Shown here piece after piece: positions 33,377-41,320 of a stretch of 64,000 bases of DNA. The first letter of the stretch is position 1, and each line of letters begins with the position of its first letter. This DNA is from DASXMT01 sp963755985 (GTDB lineage: Bacteria; Actinomycetota; Acidimicrobiia; Acidimicrobiales; RAAP-2). Made by a program: the position numbers and the translations under genes. The notes beneath the pieces were generated by a model. That model did not search any database. It was not told the DNA's origin and was given only the letters and a program-made list of their open reading frames with translations. Where the stretch lies: NCBI GenBank assembly GCA_963755985.1, contig CAVWLO010000003.1, positions 62,001-126,000 of the forward strand, given 5' to 3'.

Positions 33377-33396
33377 CGTCTAATATAGACGCATTA
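33377..33396. promoter_or_regulatory. Palindromic operator-like site in divergent promoter
   Basis: CGTCTA-ATA-TAGACG (33377-33391) is a perfect 6-bp inverted repeat. Overlapping it, TAATATAGACGCATTA (33381-33396) has the form TAAT-N8-ATTA, which recurs upstream of the LLM operon at 39007-39022. It lies between two divergent starts 46 bp apart, so a bound regulator could control both. Confidence 0.6.
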
Positions 33397-33418
33397 CTCG
33401 GGGGAGGGGGAGGGCGAT

Positions 33419-35134
33419 ATGGCCTATGACATGGTGATCCGGAACGGCACCGTCGTCGACGGCTCCGGCCTCGGGTCCTTCCGGGCTGACGTGGGCATCG
33501 TCGACGATCGGATCGCCTTCGTCGGGCGCATCACCGATCGGGGCAACCGCGAGATCGACGCGGACGGCCATGTCGTGTCACCCGGGTTCATCGACGGGCA
33601 CACCCACATGGACGCCCAGGTCTTCTGGGACGCCACCGGCTCCAGCTCGTGCTGGCACGGCGTCACCTCGGCAGTCATGGGCAACTGCGGCTTCACGCTG
33701 GCCCCGGTCCGGTCGGACCAGCGCGCCCTCGTCGTGCGCAACCTGGAGCGGGCCGAGGACATGGACCCCACCGCGCTGGCCGAGGGCATCGAGTGGAGCT
33801 TCGAGACCTTCCCCGAGTACCTCGACGCCGTCGACCGTCTCCCCAAGGGCATCAACTTCGCCGCCAACATCGGACACTCGGCCCTCCGCACCTGGGCTAT
33901 GGGCGAGCGGGCATTCGACTCCGAGGCCACCGACGACGACCTGGCCCTCATGAGAGGCGAGCTGGCCGACGCCATCCGGGCCGGAGCGATCGGTCTCTCC
34001 ACGTCGCGCAGCGAGCACCACGAGACCTCGGACAATCGGCCGGTCGCCTCCCGGCTGGCCTCCTGGGACGAAGTGGTCCAGCTGGTGGGGGTGATGGGCG
34101 ACCTCGGCAGTGGGATCTTCGAAGGCGCTGACGCGGCCATGTCCTCGCCCGACCCCGGCGAACGGGAACGGTCCCTCGCCCGCATGCGGGCGCTCGGGGC
34201 CGAGTCCCAGGTGCCGCTGACGTTCGGGCTGGTGGCCACCGAGAGCTCGGGCTACCTGCTCGACTTCTTAGACGACGCGGCCGCCGTCGGGGCGCGGGTG
34301 ATCGCCCAGACCCACTGCCGGGGCATCTCCGTGCTCCTGTCGCTGAAGACCAAACTGCCGTTCGACCTCCTGCCGGCGTGGCACGACCTGCGACGCCTGT
34401 CGGTCGACGAGCAGCTCCGGGTCCTCGGCGACTCCGACCGACGGAAACCCTTCGTCGACGCAGCCGTCCATGCCGACTACGGGCGGTGGACCGGCGTCGG
34501 CGCCCAGGCCCGGCCCCCCGACTTCGACGGCACCCGGGTCTACCGGAGCGGTCTGCCGCCCAACCCGTCGGTCAGCGACGTCGCCGCCGAACGGGGCGTG
34601 CACCCGGCCGAGGCCCTGATCGACCTGTGCGTCGAGAGCGGCGGGGACCAGCTGTTCATCCAACCCAGCCGCTATCCCCAGGACGAAGCGGTGCTGCTCC
34701 GGGCGCTGCGTCATCCCCGGGCGGTGATGACCTTCTCCGACTCGGGGGCCCACCTCAGTCAGATCGCCGACTCGTCGATCCATACGCACCTACTGGGCCA
34801 CTGGGTGCGGGACCGCCAGGAGTTCACCCTGGAAGAGGCGGTGCGCATGATCACCCTGGCGCCCGCCCTGGCCTGGGGATTCAACGACCGGGGGCTGGTG
34901 CGGGCGGGGATGGCCGCCGACCTCAACGTCTTCGACCCCGAGACGGTCGGGCCGGCCGTGCCCGTGCTGGTGGACGACCTGCCCGGTGGCGGGCGCCGAC
35001 TGGAGCAGCGCTCCCATGGCTTTCTGGCCACGGTGGTCAACGGTCAGGTGACGATCCGGGACGGGGTGCCCACCGGCACGGCCCCGGGTCGCCTCATCCG
35101 AAGCCGGCCGTCAGGGCAGGGCGGGACCGGCTGA
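33419..35134 (+). CDS. N-acyl-D-amino-acid deacylase-like amidohydrolase
   Basis: The 571-residue protein is a diverged paralogue of the deacylase-like protein at 30-32 kb: YDMVIRNGTVVDGSG at the start, PGFIDGHTHMDAQVFWD as metal motif, MGNCGFTLAPV with the Cys ligand, NIGHSALR and MTFSDSGAHLSQ with the catalytic Asp. The inserted SEHHETSDNRPVASR loop differs from that paralogue, so the substrate probably differs too. A very strong ribosome site (GGGGGAGGGGGAGGG) ends four bases before the ATG. It is divergent from the amidohydrolase operon and converges on the SnoaL-like gene. Confidence 0.88.
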   Translation: MAYDMVIRNGTVVDGSGLGSFRADVGIVDDRIAFVGRITDRGNREIDADGHVVSPGFIDGHTHMDAQVFWDATGSSSCWHGVTSAVMGNCGFTLAPVRSDQRALVVRNLERAEDMDPTALAEGIEWSFETFPEYLDAVDRLPKGINFAANIGHSALRTWAMGERAFDSEATDDDLALMRGELADAIRAGAIGLSTSRSEHHETSDNRPVASRLASWDEVVQLVGVMGDLGSGIFEGADAAMSSPDPGERERSLARMRALGAESQVPLTFGLVATESSGYLLDFLDDAAAVGARVIAQTHCRGISVLLSLKTKLPFDLLPAWHDLRRLSVDEQLRVLGDSDRRKPFVDAAVHADYGRWTGVGAQARPPDFDGTRVYRSGLPPNPSVSDVAAERGVHPAEALIDLCVESGGDQLFIQPSRYPQDEAVLLRALRHPRAVMTFSDSGAHLSQIADSSIHTHLLGHWVRDRQEFTLEEAVRMITLAPALAWGFNDRGLVRAGMAADLNVFDPETVGPAVPVLVDDLPGGGRRLEQRSHGFLATVVNGQVTIRDGVPTGTAPGRLIRSRPSGQGGTG

Positions 35135-35146
35135 GCACCGAACCGG

Positions 35147-35533
35147 TCAGCGCATCCACACTGTCTCGGAGGTACGACGTCGGAACACCCAGCGACCATC
35201 GGTGCGCTCGGCGTCGTCGAGGTAGCGGATCCCAAGGGTGAGATCGCCCGACCCCTCGTCGCCCAGCTGGTAGACCAGGGCATAGGTGTCCAGGCTGGCC
35301 GCATCGGACCCCTCCTCGAGGGTGATGAGGGGCTCGCCCATCAGGTGCATGCTCGAGGGGAAGGCCCGGGGCGCCCGCATGGTGTCGAGCCATGCCTCGA
35401 GTGAGAGCTTCCCACTGCTGCCCGAGATCTCCGCGTCCGGGTGGAACAGCTCGGCCAGCGCACCGATGTCGCGTTGATCGACGGCGCGGGCGTAGCGCTG
35501 CAGCAACGCCCGCAACCCGTCATGGGCACTCAC
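35147..35533 (-). CDS. SnoaL-like/NTF2-like small domain protein
   Basis: A 128-residue NTF2-fold protein: LRALLQRYARAVDQRDIGALAELFHPDAEISG followed by a beta sheet ending in DGRWVFRRRTSETVWMR. This fold includes hydratases, isomerases, small ring-modifying enzymes and plain binding proteins. The Asp and His in AVDQRD and FHPDA are in the positions of the catalytic pair of SnoaL-like proteins. The GTG at 35533 overlaps the stop of the cyclase gene by 4 bp. It is the last gene of the five-gene LLM operon. Confidence 0.87.
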   Translation of the reverse strand: MSAHDGLRALLQRYARAVDQRDIGALAELFHPDAEISGSSGKLSLEAWLDTMRAPRAFPSSMHLMGEPLITLEEGSDAASLDTYALVYQLGDEGSGDLTLGIRYLDDAERTDGRWVFRRRTSETVWMR

Positions 35534-36465
35534 AGCACGGCCACCGGGTTGACCGGGCACCCGGTTCCCCCGGTGATGCGCAACGGGCCCATGGTGAACA
35601 GGAGCTCCCAACGCCCGACGGCCTGGCACCGTGCGCCGAGGGCGGCCAGCGCCATGTTGTCGATCAGGTGCAGGCCCATGGCGGTGATCCCGATCTGGTG
35701 AACGGGGAAAGGCCAGTCGGGGGTCCCGACAAACGGCATCGGGTCGGAGATCCCGTCGCTCCCGAGCACGGCCACCTCCCGCTCGTGCAACCAGGGCAGG
35801 CACTCGGCGTGCAGGCCGGAGAACCCGTCGAAGCTCTCCTTGGCCCGGCGCCGGGCCTCACGGCCCCAGGCCACCATCAACACGTCGCCCGGGCTCACCT
35901 CGACACCCTCGGCCTCCTCGGCCGCCTCGAGATCGCTGACCGTGACCACCTGGTCGGTGTCGTAGAAGTCACGACCGCGGACACGGGCGACGTCGAGCAG
36001 GACGCCCCGCCCGACCACCCCGTCGGCCATGGACAGGATCGTGTTGGACCGCGCCCCATCGCTGCGGACATCGCTGGCCGGTCGGCCGCCGAACATCTCG
36101 CCTCGGACGAACATGTGGGACAGGGCATCGACGTGGGTGGTGCTCAGCCCGTGCACGTCGAGGGCGATGTGGTCGCGAGCGGCCTCGTAGCCAGGGATGC
36201 CGGTGGCATCGCGGGCATCGCCCGAGGCCAACATGTGGTGCTGCACCGGGTTGGGGTTCTCGGGCCGGGCCTCGGTCGCCAGGTCGTGCGAGAGGCTGAT
36301 CGACTCCCCCGAACGGACCAGGCCGGCGGCCGCCGCCCGCCGCTCGTTGGTCAAGTAGTTCAGGGCGCCGCGTTGGTCGTCTGGCCCCCATCGACCCCAA
36401 TTCTTGAGCGCCTCGTACATCGCATCAAGGTCTCCGGTGGTCGGAACCTCGTAGTCGGTCACCAT
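35530..36465 (-). CDS. Cyclase family protein (kynurenine-formamidase-like metal hydrolase)
   Basis: This 311-residue protein has the HxDxxxH motif of the cyclase/kynurenine formamidase family as THVDALSHMF, with further His in HHMLASGD and VHQIGITAMGLHLIDN. The fold binds Zn or Mn and hydrolyses amide, lactone or ring bonds. WGRWGPDDQRGALNYL at the N-terminus is typical of the actinobacterial branch. The gene sits 12 bp after the TetR gene and overlaps the SnoaL-like gene, so all share one transcript. Confidence 0.88.
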   Translation of the reverse strand: MVTDYEVPTTGDLDAMYEALKNWGRWGPDDQRGALNYLTNERRAAAAGLVRSGESISLSHDLATEARPENPNPVQHHMLASGDARDATGIPGYEAARDHIALDVHGLSTTHVDALSHMFVRGEMFGGRPASDVRSDGARSNTILSMADGVVGRGVLLDVARVRGRDFYDTDQVVTVSDLEAAEEAEGVEVSPGDVLMVAWGREARRRAKESFDGFSGLHAECLPWLHEREVAVLGSDGISDPMPFVGTPDWPFPVHQIGITAMGLHLIDNMALAALGARCQAVGRWELLFTMGPLRITGGTGCPVNPVAVL

Positions 36466-36477
36466 CGATGCAGCTTG

Positions 36478-37116
36478 TCAGCCCTGGCCGCTCGGTGCCG
36501 TCATCGCCCCGATGACCATGTCGACGAGGTTGCCGACGAAGCGGTCGTCGGACAGGACGCGGCCTTTCCCGCCCTGGTCGAGGAGGCGGGCCCGGTCGGC
36601 TGCGGCCCGCCCGACGAACACGATGCAGATCTCCCGGCGGACGCGCCAGAGATCGGCGGGCACGCCCGGGCACCGCTCTTCCAGCAGGTCCCACGCCGCA
36701 TAGCCGTCCGTCTGTTTCATCAGCTCCTGGAGGTCGGCCGACTCCCGGTCCATGGCCCCGCTCAACTCCGACCCGATCTGCAGGTAGGCCCGCTCCCGCC
36801 AGCCGCGCTGGGCGAACTCGGTCACCGGGCGGACGATGGCCTCGGCCGCCGGCCGCACCTCGGTGGCCGGCGTGGCCCGGGCCCGCTCCAGGAGCTCGTG
36901 ACGCCGGGCCGCAATGACGGGAACGTGGCGAGCCATCACTGCGAACAGCACATCGTCACGCGTGCCGATGTGGTACTGGACGGCCGACGCGTTGCGCTGG
37001 CGTGCCGTCCGTACGATCTCGGCCACGGGGACGTTGTCGATGCCACGCTCGGCGTAGAGGCGCGCCGCCGCATCGAGCAGGAGGTCACGGGTGGAGGGTC
37101 CGGTCATGACGGTCAC
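36478..37116 (-). CDS. TetR family transcriptional regulator
   Basis: A 212-residue TetR protein: the helix-turn-helix lies at residues 9-55 (RDLLLDAAARLYAERGIDNVPVAEIV and SAVQYHIGTRDDVLFAV), and the rest is the helical ligand and dimer domain. The recognition helix differs from the usual YYHF by SAVQYHIG. It is encoded inside the LLM-TauD-cyclase-SnoaL operon, so it most likely represses that operon and perhaps nearby divergent genes. The TAAT-N8-ATTA sites at 39007 and 33381 are candidate targets (inference). Confidence 0.92.
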   Translation of the reverse strand: MTVMTGPSTRDLLLDAAARLYAERGIDNVPVAEIVRTARQRNASAVQYHIGTRDDVLFAVMARHVPVIAARRHELLERARATPATEVRPAAEAIVRPVTEFAQRGWRERAYLQIGSELSGAMDRESADLQELMKQTDGYAAWDLLEERCPGVPADLWRVRREICIVFVGRAAADRARLLDQGGKGRVLSDDRFVGNLVDMVIGAMTAPSGQG

Positions 37117-37158
37117 GAGAGTAGCGGTGGGCCGAGTGGCGTCAGGGTGCCATGCTCG

Positions 37159-38064
37159 TCAACCGTCGAGGCCGTCCACGCGATGACCGCCGGGTCCACG
37201 TGGCCCCACGGGAACGTCCCGGCCCACGAGGCAGCGACGCACCAGTCGGTGGCCGGGAGCGTGGTCCGAGTTCGCCCGGTGGTTGGTGCACCGCTCATCC
37301 CACATGGCCACGTCGTGCCGGCGCCAGCGCCACCGGACCTGCAAGTTGGGATCGCCCAGCCTCCCGCGCAGCAGGTCGAGGATGACGGCCGACTCCACCG
37401 GGTCCATGCCGCTGATGCCCCGCATGAACGCGCCGCACAGATACAGGGCCCGACGCCCGGTCTCCGGATGGATCCGAACCAGGGGATGGCGCATGACCGG
37501 AGTGCTCGCGGCCATGCGCTCGTACTCCTGCTCGCCGCTCATGTTGACGACGGCCGTGCGCAAGGGCGCCCCGAGGTCGAGCTCGAGATCGAGCAGCGAG
37601 ACCATCTCCTGCATGGGCGTCGACAGCCCCTCGTAAAGGTCGTAGAGGTTGAGCCACAGCGTGTCGCCGCCGAGTGGGGGCGTCTCCAGCATGGCCAACA
37701 CGGCGATGTCCGGCGGCGTCCGGGCAAAGGCGACGTCGGTGTGCCAGAAGTCGGCCTTGGGCGGGCTGTCGGGCGTGTCCTCCAGTATGGCGAAGTAGGG
37801 GTCGATCCCCGCCTCCGGCGGCGGCACCTCGCCCGAGGGGATCATCGGCTCGCCGAAGTTGGACCCGAAGGCCAGCTGCTGCTCGGCCGTGATGTCCTGG
37901 TCCCGGAAGAAGACGACCAGGTGCTCGAGGAGGGCGCGGCGGATGGCCGCCACCGTCCCGGGGTCGAGCTCCTGGCCGAGATCGACGCCGCGGATCTCGG
38001 CGCCGATGGACCGGGTCAGGGGCACGACCTCGATCTCGGCCGGCCGCTCAGCGCGATGAGCCAT
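37159..38064 (-). CDS. TauD/TfdA-family Fe(II)/2-oxoglutarate dioxygenase
   Basis: The 301-residue enzyme has the facial triad His108-x-Asp110 in FWHTDVAF and the distal His262 in WDERCTNHRA, with the 2-oxoglutarate Arg in GHRLVRRC. It hydroxylates or cleaves a substrate using 2-oxoglutarate and O2; relatives act on taurine, sulfate esters and phenoxyacids. The ATG at 38064 follows a clear GGAGGAG and overlaps the LLM gene by 17 bp; an upstream in-frame start at 38148 would lie well inside that gene. The last 18 residues are Gly/Arg-rich and unusual, but the frame through the motifs is continuous. Confidence 0.9.
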   Translation of the reverse strand: MAHRAERPAEIEVVPLTRSIGAEIRGVDLGQELDPGTVAAIRRALLEHLVVFFRDQDITAEQQLAFGSNFGEPMIPSGEVPPPEAGIDPYFAILEDTPDSPPKADFWHTDVAFARTPPDIAVLAMLETPPLGGDTLWLNLYDLYEGLSTPMQEMVSLLDLELDLGAPLRTAVVNMSGEQEYERMAASTPVMRHPLVRIHPETGRRALYLCGAFMRGISGMDPVESAVILDLLRGRLGDPNLQVRWRWRRHDVAMWDERCTNHRANSDHAPGHRLVRRCLVGRDVPVGPRGPGGHRVDGLDG

Positions 38065-38959
38065 GAGCGATCTCCTCCGGTCGTCCGGCGCGCTCCCGGG
38101 CAGGATCCTTGGTGGAACCGAAGCAGGCAATGGCGGGCTGACTGGCATCGAGCACGCGCAGCACCTTGCCCAGGGGCTGGGACGGGACTGCGATCAGGAC
38201 CTGGTCCACACCGAGCTCGGCCCACGGCTCGATGATGGCGGGATCGGCCGACAGCCCGTCAACGACGATCGAGAGCGTCGACGGGTCGCGGCCCCGCTCC
38301 TCGGCCAGCCGACGCAGGCGGACCACGTCATCGGTCGTGTGACCCAGCGCAGGCACGATGAGCCAGCCGTCGGCCCAGGCGACGATCTCCTCGAAGACCG
38401 CGGCCGTGGCTCCGGCCCCGAGGAGGACCGGTGGCGATGGCTTCGTCACCGGTTTGGGCCACATCCACGCCTCGTCGAAATCGACAAAGCGGCCGTGAAA
38501 GGAGGCTTTCTCCTCGGTCCACAGCGCCCGCATGGCAGCCACGTACTCGCGGGTCCGGCTGCGCCTGGTCGACCATTCGATTCGGTGGTCGGCCGCCTCT
38601 TCCACATTCCACCCGTACCCGATGCCGAACACGAAGCGCCCGTTCGACACGTGATCGAGCGATGCCACCTGCTTGGCCGTCGAGATCGGGTCCCGCTGGG
38701 CGACGAGGAAGATACAGGTTCCGAGCTTGATGGTGGTCGTACGGGCCGCGGCGGTGGCCAAGCCGACAAAGGGGTCGACCAGGCGCGAATACTCGTCGGG
38801 CAGGTCCCCGCCGGCCAGGAACGGGGTCGTTCGTCTCGATGGTATGTGGGTGTGGTCGCCTTGGAAGAGAGCGGAGAAGCCGCGTTCCTCGGCGGCCACG
38901 GCCACGTCGGCGATCGGGGCCGACCGGTCCGTCGGCAGGCAGATGAGGCCCAGGTTCAT
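38048..38959 (-). CDS. LLM class F420-dependent oxidoreductase
   Basis: A 303-residue luciferase-like TIM-barrel protein. It has MNLGLICLPTDRSAPIADVAVAAEERGFSALFQGDH at the start, ATAAARTTTIKLGTCIFLVAQRDPISTAKQVASLDHVS, FGIGYGWNVEEAADH and PPVLLGAGATAAVFEEI, all typical of F420-binding actinobacterial members. It probably transfers hydride between F420 and an unknown substrate; FMN cannot be ruled out. The ATG at 38959 has GGGGGTGA eight bases upstream; an in-frame GTG at 38971 is possible. It is the first gene of the operon with TauD, TetR, cyclase and SnoaL. Confidence 0.9.
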   Translation of the reverse strand: MNLGLICLPTDRSAPIADVAVAAEERGFSALFQGDHTHIPSRRTTPFLAGGDLPDEYSRLVDPFVGLATAAARTTTIKLGTCIFLVAQRDPISTAKQVASLDHVSNGRFVFGIGYGWNVEEAADHRIEWSTRRSRTREYVAAMRALWTEEKASFHGRFVDFDEAWMWPKPVTKPSPPVLLGAGATAAVFEEIVAWADGWLIVPALGHTTDDVVRLRRLAEERGRDPSTLSIVVDGLSADPAIIEPWAELGVDQVLIAVPSQPLGKVLRVLDASQPAIACFGSTKDPARERAGRPEEIAHGSSR

Positions 38960-39006
38960 GTGCGGTGTCACCCCCTAGGCCGCCACGACGCCGACCGTCG
39001 GTCGTT

Positions 39007-39022
39007 TAATGTATTCCCATTA
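39007..39022. promoter_or_regulatory. TAAT-N8-ATTA operator-like site upstream of the LLM operon
   Basis: TAATGTATTCCCATTA lies 48 bp upstream of the LLM start, in an AT-rich patch of an otherwise GC-rich region. It has the same TAAT-N8-ATTA form as the site at 33381-33396 and shares CATTA at its right end. Confidence 0.45.
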
Positions 39023-39074
39023 GCCCGGGGAGTCAACGGTGGCCCCGAGTCGAACGGGCGCGTTTCGGATCGGA

Positions 39075-40142
39075 TTATCCGATGTGGCCCTCGAGGGGAT
39101 GGGCCTGGAAGAAACTCCAGATGATCTGGTTGGCGCTGATCGACATCGTCGTCCGCCCGACCAAGTTGGGCGGGTAGATGCCCGAGGTTCCCCCGGGCCA
39201 GGTGTGGCCGCCGTCCCTGATCACGTAGAACTCGACCGCACTGCTGGCGGCGCAGGGGTAGGACACCAGGGTCACGTCGGAGGCGACACTGGTCCTCGTG
39301 GCGGTGGAGCCACATCCGTTGCGCTTGGCCCAGGTGGCCACCTGGGTCGGGATGCTCTGGGGCAGGGGGTTGCCGCGGGCATGGGGGTGGACCTTGAGCT
39401 CCTGTCCGATGGTCTGGCCCGAACCGTCCGGTGCCGGCAGCTTCAACGCGTTCGGACCGGGTCCCCCGGTGTAGGAGACGAACGGGTCCGCCGTGCCCTG
39501 GAAGGCGACGACCGGGACGGGACGGGACGGTCGGCACCAGGAGAAGGCCTGCAGTCCGGCGACGGGGGCAACGGCCGCGACCCGGCCCGACAGCTGGCAG
39601 GCGATCGCCGAACTGGTGAAGGCACCCATGGACAGGCCGGTCACGAACACGCGTCGTTGGTCGATACAGAGGGAGTCCTCGACGTGGGAAAGCAGATTCC
39701 CTATGTAGGCGATGTCGGCGCTGTGCGGTCCGACGTCCCACCGGGGAACACCGCTCTCATCGATTTGTGGGGTGATGGTCACGAACCGGTTCGTGTTCCC
39801 ATAGGCGCTGAGCCCCGTGCCCGTGTGCTCGAGCGACGCGGCCTCGAGGTAGCCGTGGAGGTCGAAGACGACGGGCATCGGAGTGCTCCCGACGGTGGTG
39901 GGCACGTCCTGGATGTAGGTACCGGACTTGCCGTCGGCCGAGTACGTCAGATTCGACTCGCCGGGGCTCGGGGCGGGAGCCGCCTGACAGCCCGACGAGG
40001 GAACGGGAGCCACCGCGGTTGCGGTGAGGCGGGCCGAAGCAGCGGCCGCCGGACCCGCCGGTCCGCTCGACACCAACACGGCACCGCCAAAGGTGAGTGC
40101 CGCCACCACGCCGCCGACAAGCCCGCTAACCGTTGACCTCAT
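39075..40142 (-). CDS. Secreted PHB-depolymerase/feruloyl-esterase-like alpha/beta hydrolase
   Basis: This 355-residue exported esterase has a signal peptide in its first 35 residues (MRSTVSGLVGGVVAALTFGGAVLVSS). Its triad is Ser in VTGLSMGAFTSS, Asp in FQGTADPFVSY and His in RDGGHTWPGG. That arrangement and the sequence match the LpqC/PHB depolymerase esterase group, which cleaves polyester or feruloyl bonds outside the cell. The ATG at 40142 follows GGGGGAGCGC; upstream in-frame codons have no signal-peptide character. The substrate cannot be told from sequence. Confidence 0.88.
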   Translation of the reverse strand: MRSTVSGLVGGVVAALTFGGAVLVSSGPAGPAAAASARLTATAVAPVPSSGCQAAPAPSPGESNLTYSADGKSGTYIQDVPTTVGSTPMPVVFDLHGYLEAASLEHTGTGLSAYGNTNRFVTITPQIDESGVPRWDVGPHSADIAYIGNLLSHVEDSLCIDQRRVFVTGLSMGAFTSSAIACQLSGRVAAVAPVAGLQAFSWCRPSRPVPVVAFQGTADPFVSYTGGPGPNALKLPAPDGSGQTIGQELKVHPHARGNPLPQSIPTQVATWAKRNGCGSTATRTSVASDVTLVSYPCAASSAVEFYVIRDGGHTWPGGTSGIYPPNLVGRTTMSISANQIIWSFFQAHPLEGHIG

Positions 40143-40270
40143 CCGCGCTCCCCCCTCAACTGCCGGACAACCGAGCAGGCGACCCCGACGCCCGCACATC
40201 CGCCCGCCCCAGGCTCCCACAATTGCCGCCCCGCACGTCGGCCGTGGGCCCTCTGGGAGGTCCGGACAAC

Positions 40271-41302
40271 ATGGTTGGTAAAGTCGGGTGGATGCCCGAT
40301 GACCAGGAGCGGATCGTGGAGGTCGCCGGCCGAGAGGTGAGGATCTCGAGCCCGGACAAGATCTACTTCCCCGCGCTGGATGCCACCAAGTCGGACCTGG
40401 TCGACTACTACCTCGAGGTGGGCGACGCCCTCCTCAACACGGCCGGCGGCCGCCCGGCCATGCTCCAGCGGTTCCCCCACGGGGCGACGGGCAAGTCGTT
40501 CTTCCAAAAACGGGTGCCCACCGGCGCCCCCGATTGGCTCGAGACGACCATCGTCGCCACCCCGAACGGCACCACTTCCAACGCACTGGTGGTGGCCGAC
40601 GTGGCCCACGTCGCCTGGGCCGTCAACCTGGGGTGCCTCGGCCTCCATCTCTGGCCCTACCGGGCCGTCGACGCCGACCACGCCGACGAGCTGCGCATCG
40701 ACCTCGATCCCCAGCCCGGCGTCGGCTTCGACGAGGTGCGGACGACTGCGTACCACTGCCGCGACCTGTTCAAAGAGGTCGGGCTGGTCGCCTACGCCAA
40801 GACGACCGGCAACCGGGGCATCCACATCTACATGCGACTGGAGCCCCGCTGGGACTCGACCGAGGTGCGGTCCTGCGCGGTGGCCGTGGCCCGGGAGCTC
40901 GAGCGCCGCTTCCCCGACCTGGTCACGGCCAACTGGTGGAAGGAAGAGCGGGGAAAGCAGGTCTTCGTCGACTTCAACCAGAACGCTCCGCACAAGACCG
41001 TCTTCGGGGCGTGGTTCGCCCGGCCCCGAACCGGAGGCCAGGTCTCGACCCCGCTCTCGTGGGAAGAAGTGGGGACGGTCGTGCCGGACGACCTGACTAT
41101 CCGGACCGTCCCGGACCTCCTGAAGAAGCGGGGCGATCCCTGGGCCGAGATCGCCAAGGAGCCCCAGTCGCTCGAGCCGTTGCTCGAGCTGGTCGAGCGG
41201 GACAAGGCGGCCGGGCTTCACGACGCGCCCTGGCCGCCCGAGTACCCCAAGGCCCCGGACGAGCCGCCGCGGGTGGCCCCCAGCCGGGCCAAGAAGGCCT
41301 AG
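40271..41302 (+). CDS. LigD-type primase-polymerase domain (stand-alone PolDom)
   Basis: The 343-residue protein is a single archaeo-eukaryotic-primase-type polymerase domain as found in LigD. Seen are SSPDKIYFPALDATKSDLVDYYLEVGDALL, the catalytic pair Asp144/Asp146 in RIDLDPQPG, GNRGIHIYMRL with the catalytic His and VFVDFNQNAPHKT with the third Asp. Such enzymes fill short gaps with ribo- or deoxynucleotides, as mycobacterial PolD1/Prim-PolC do next to LigC. GGGAGG sits 10 bases before the ATG at 40271; 40292 is an alternative start. It heads an operon with the PHP nuclease and the ligase. Confidence 0.9.
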   Translation: MVGKVGWMPDDQERIVEVAGREVRISSPDKIYFPALDATKSDLVDYYLEVGDALLNTAGGRPAMLQRFPHGATGKSFFQKRVPTGAPDWLETTIVATPNGTTSNALVVADVAHVAWAVNLGCLGLHLWPYRAVDADHADELRIDLDPQPGVGFDEVRTTAYHCRDLFKEVGLVAYAKTTGNRGIHIYMRLEPRWDSTEVRSCAVAVARELERRFPDLVTANWWKEERGKQVFVDFNQNAPHKTVFGAWFARPRTGGQVSTPLSWEEVGTVVPDDLTIRTVPDLLKKRGDPWAEIAKEPQSLEPLLELVERDKAAGLHDAPWPPEYPKAPDEPPRVAPSRAKKA

Positions 41303-41320
41303 ACCCAAGGAGACATGGCT

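Noticed and set aside
37113..37298. Frameshift at the end of the TauD gene
   Set aside because: The alternative frame looks protein-like, but the normal frame keeps the distal His and the GHRLVRRC Arg motif and ends plausibly, so no frameshift is needed.
35392..38235. 947-codon plus-strand frame
   Set aside because: It runs antisense across the well-supported cyclase, TetR and TauD genes; its translation is low complexity and shows no motif. Long antisense frames are expected at this G+C.
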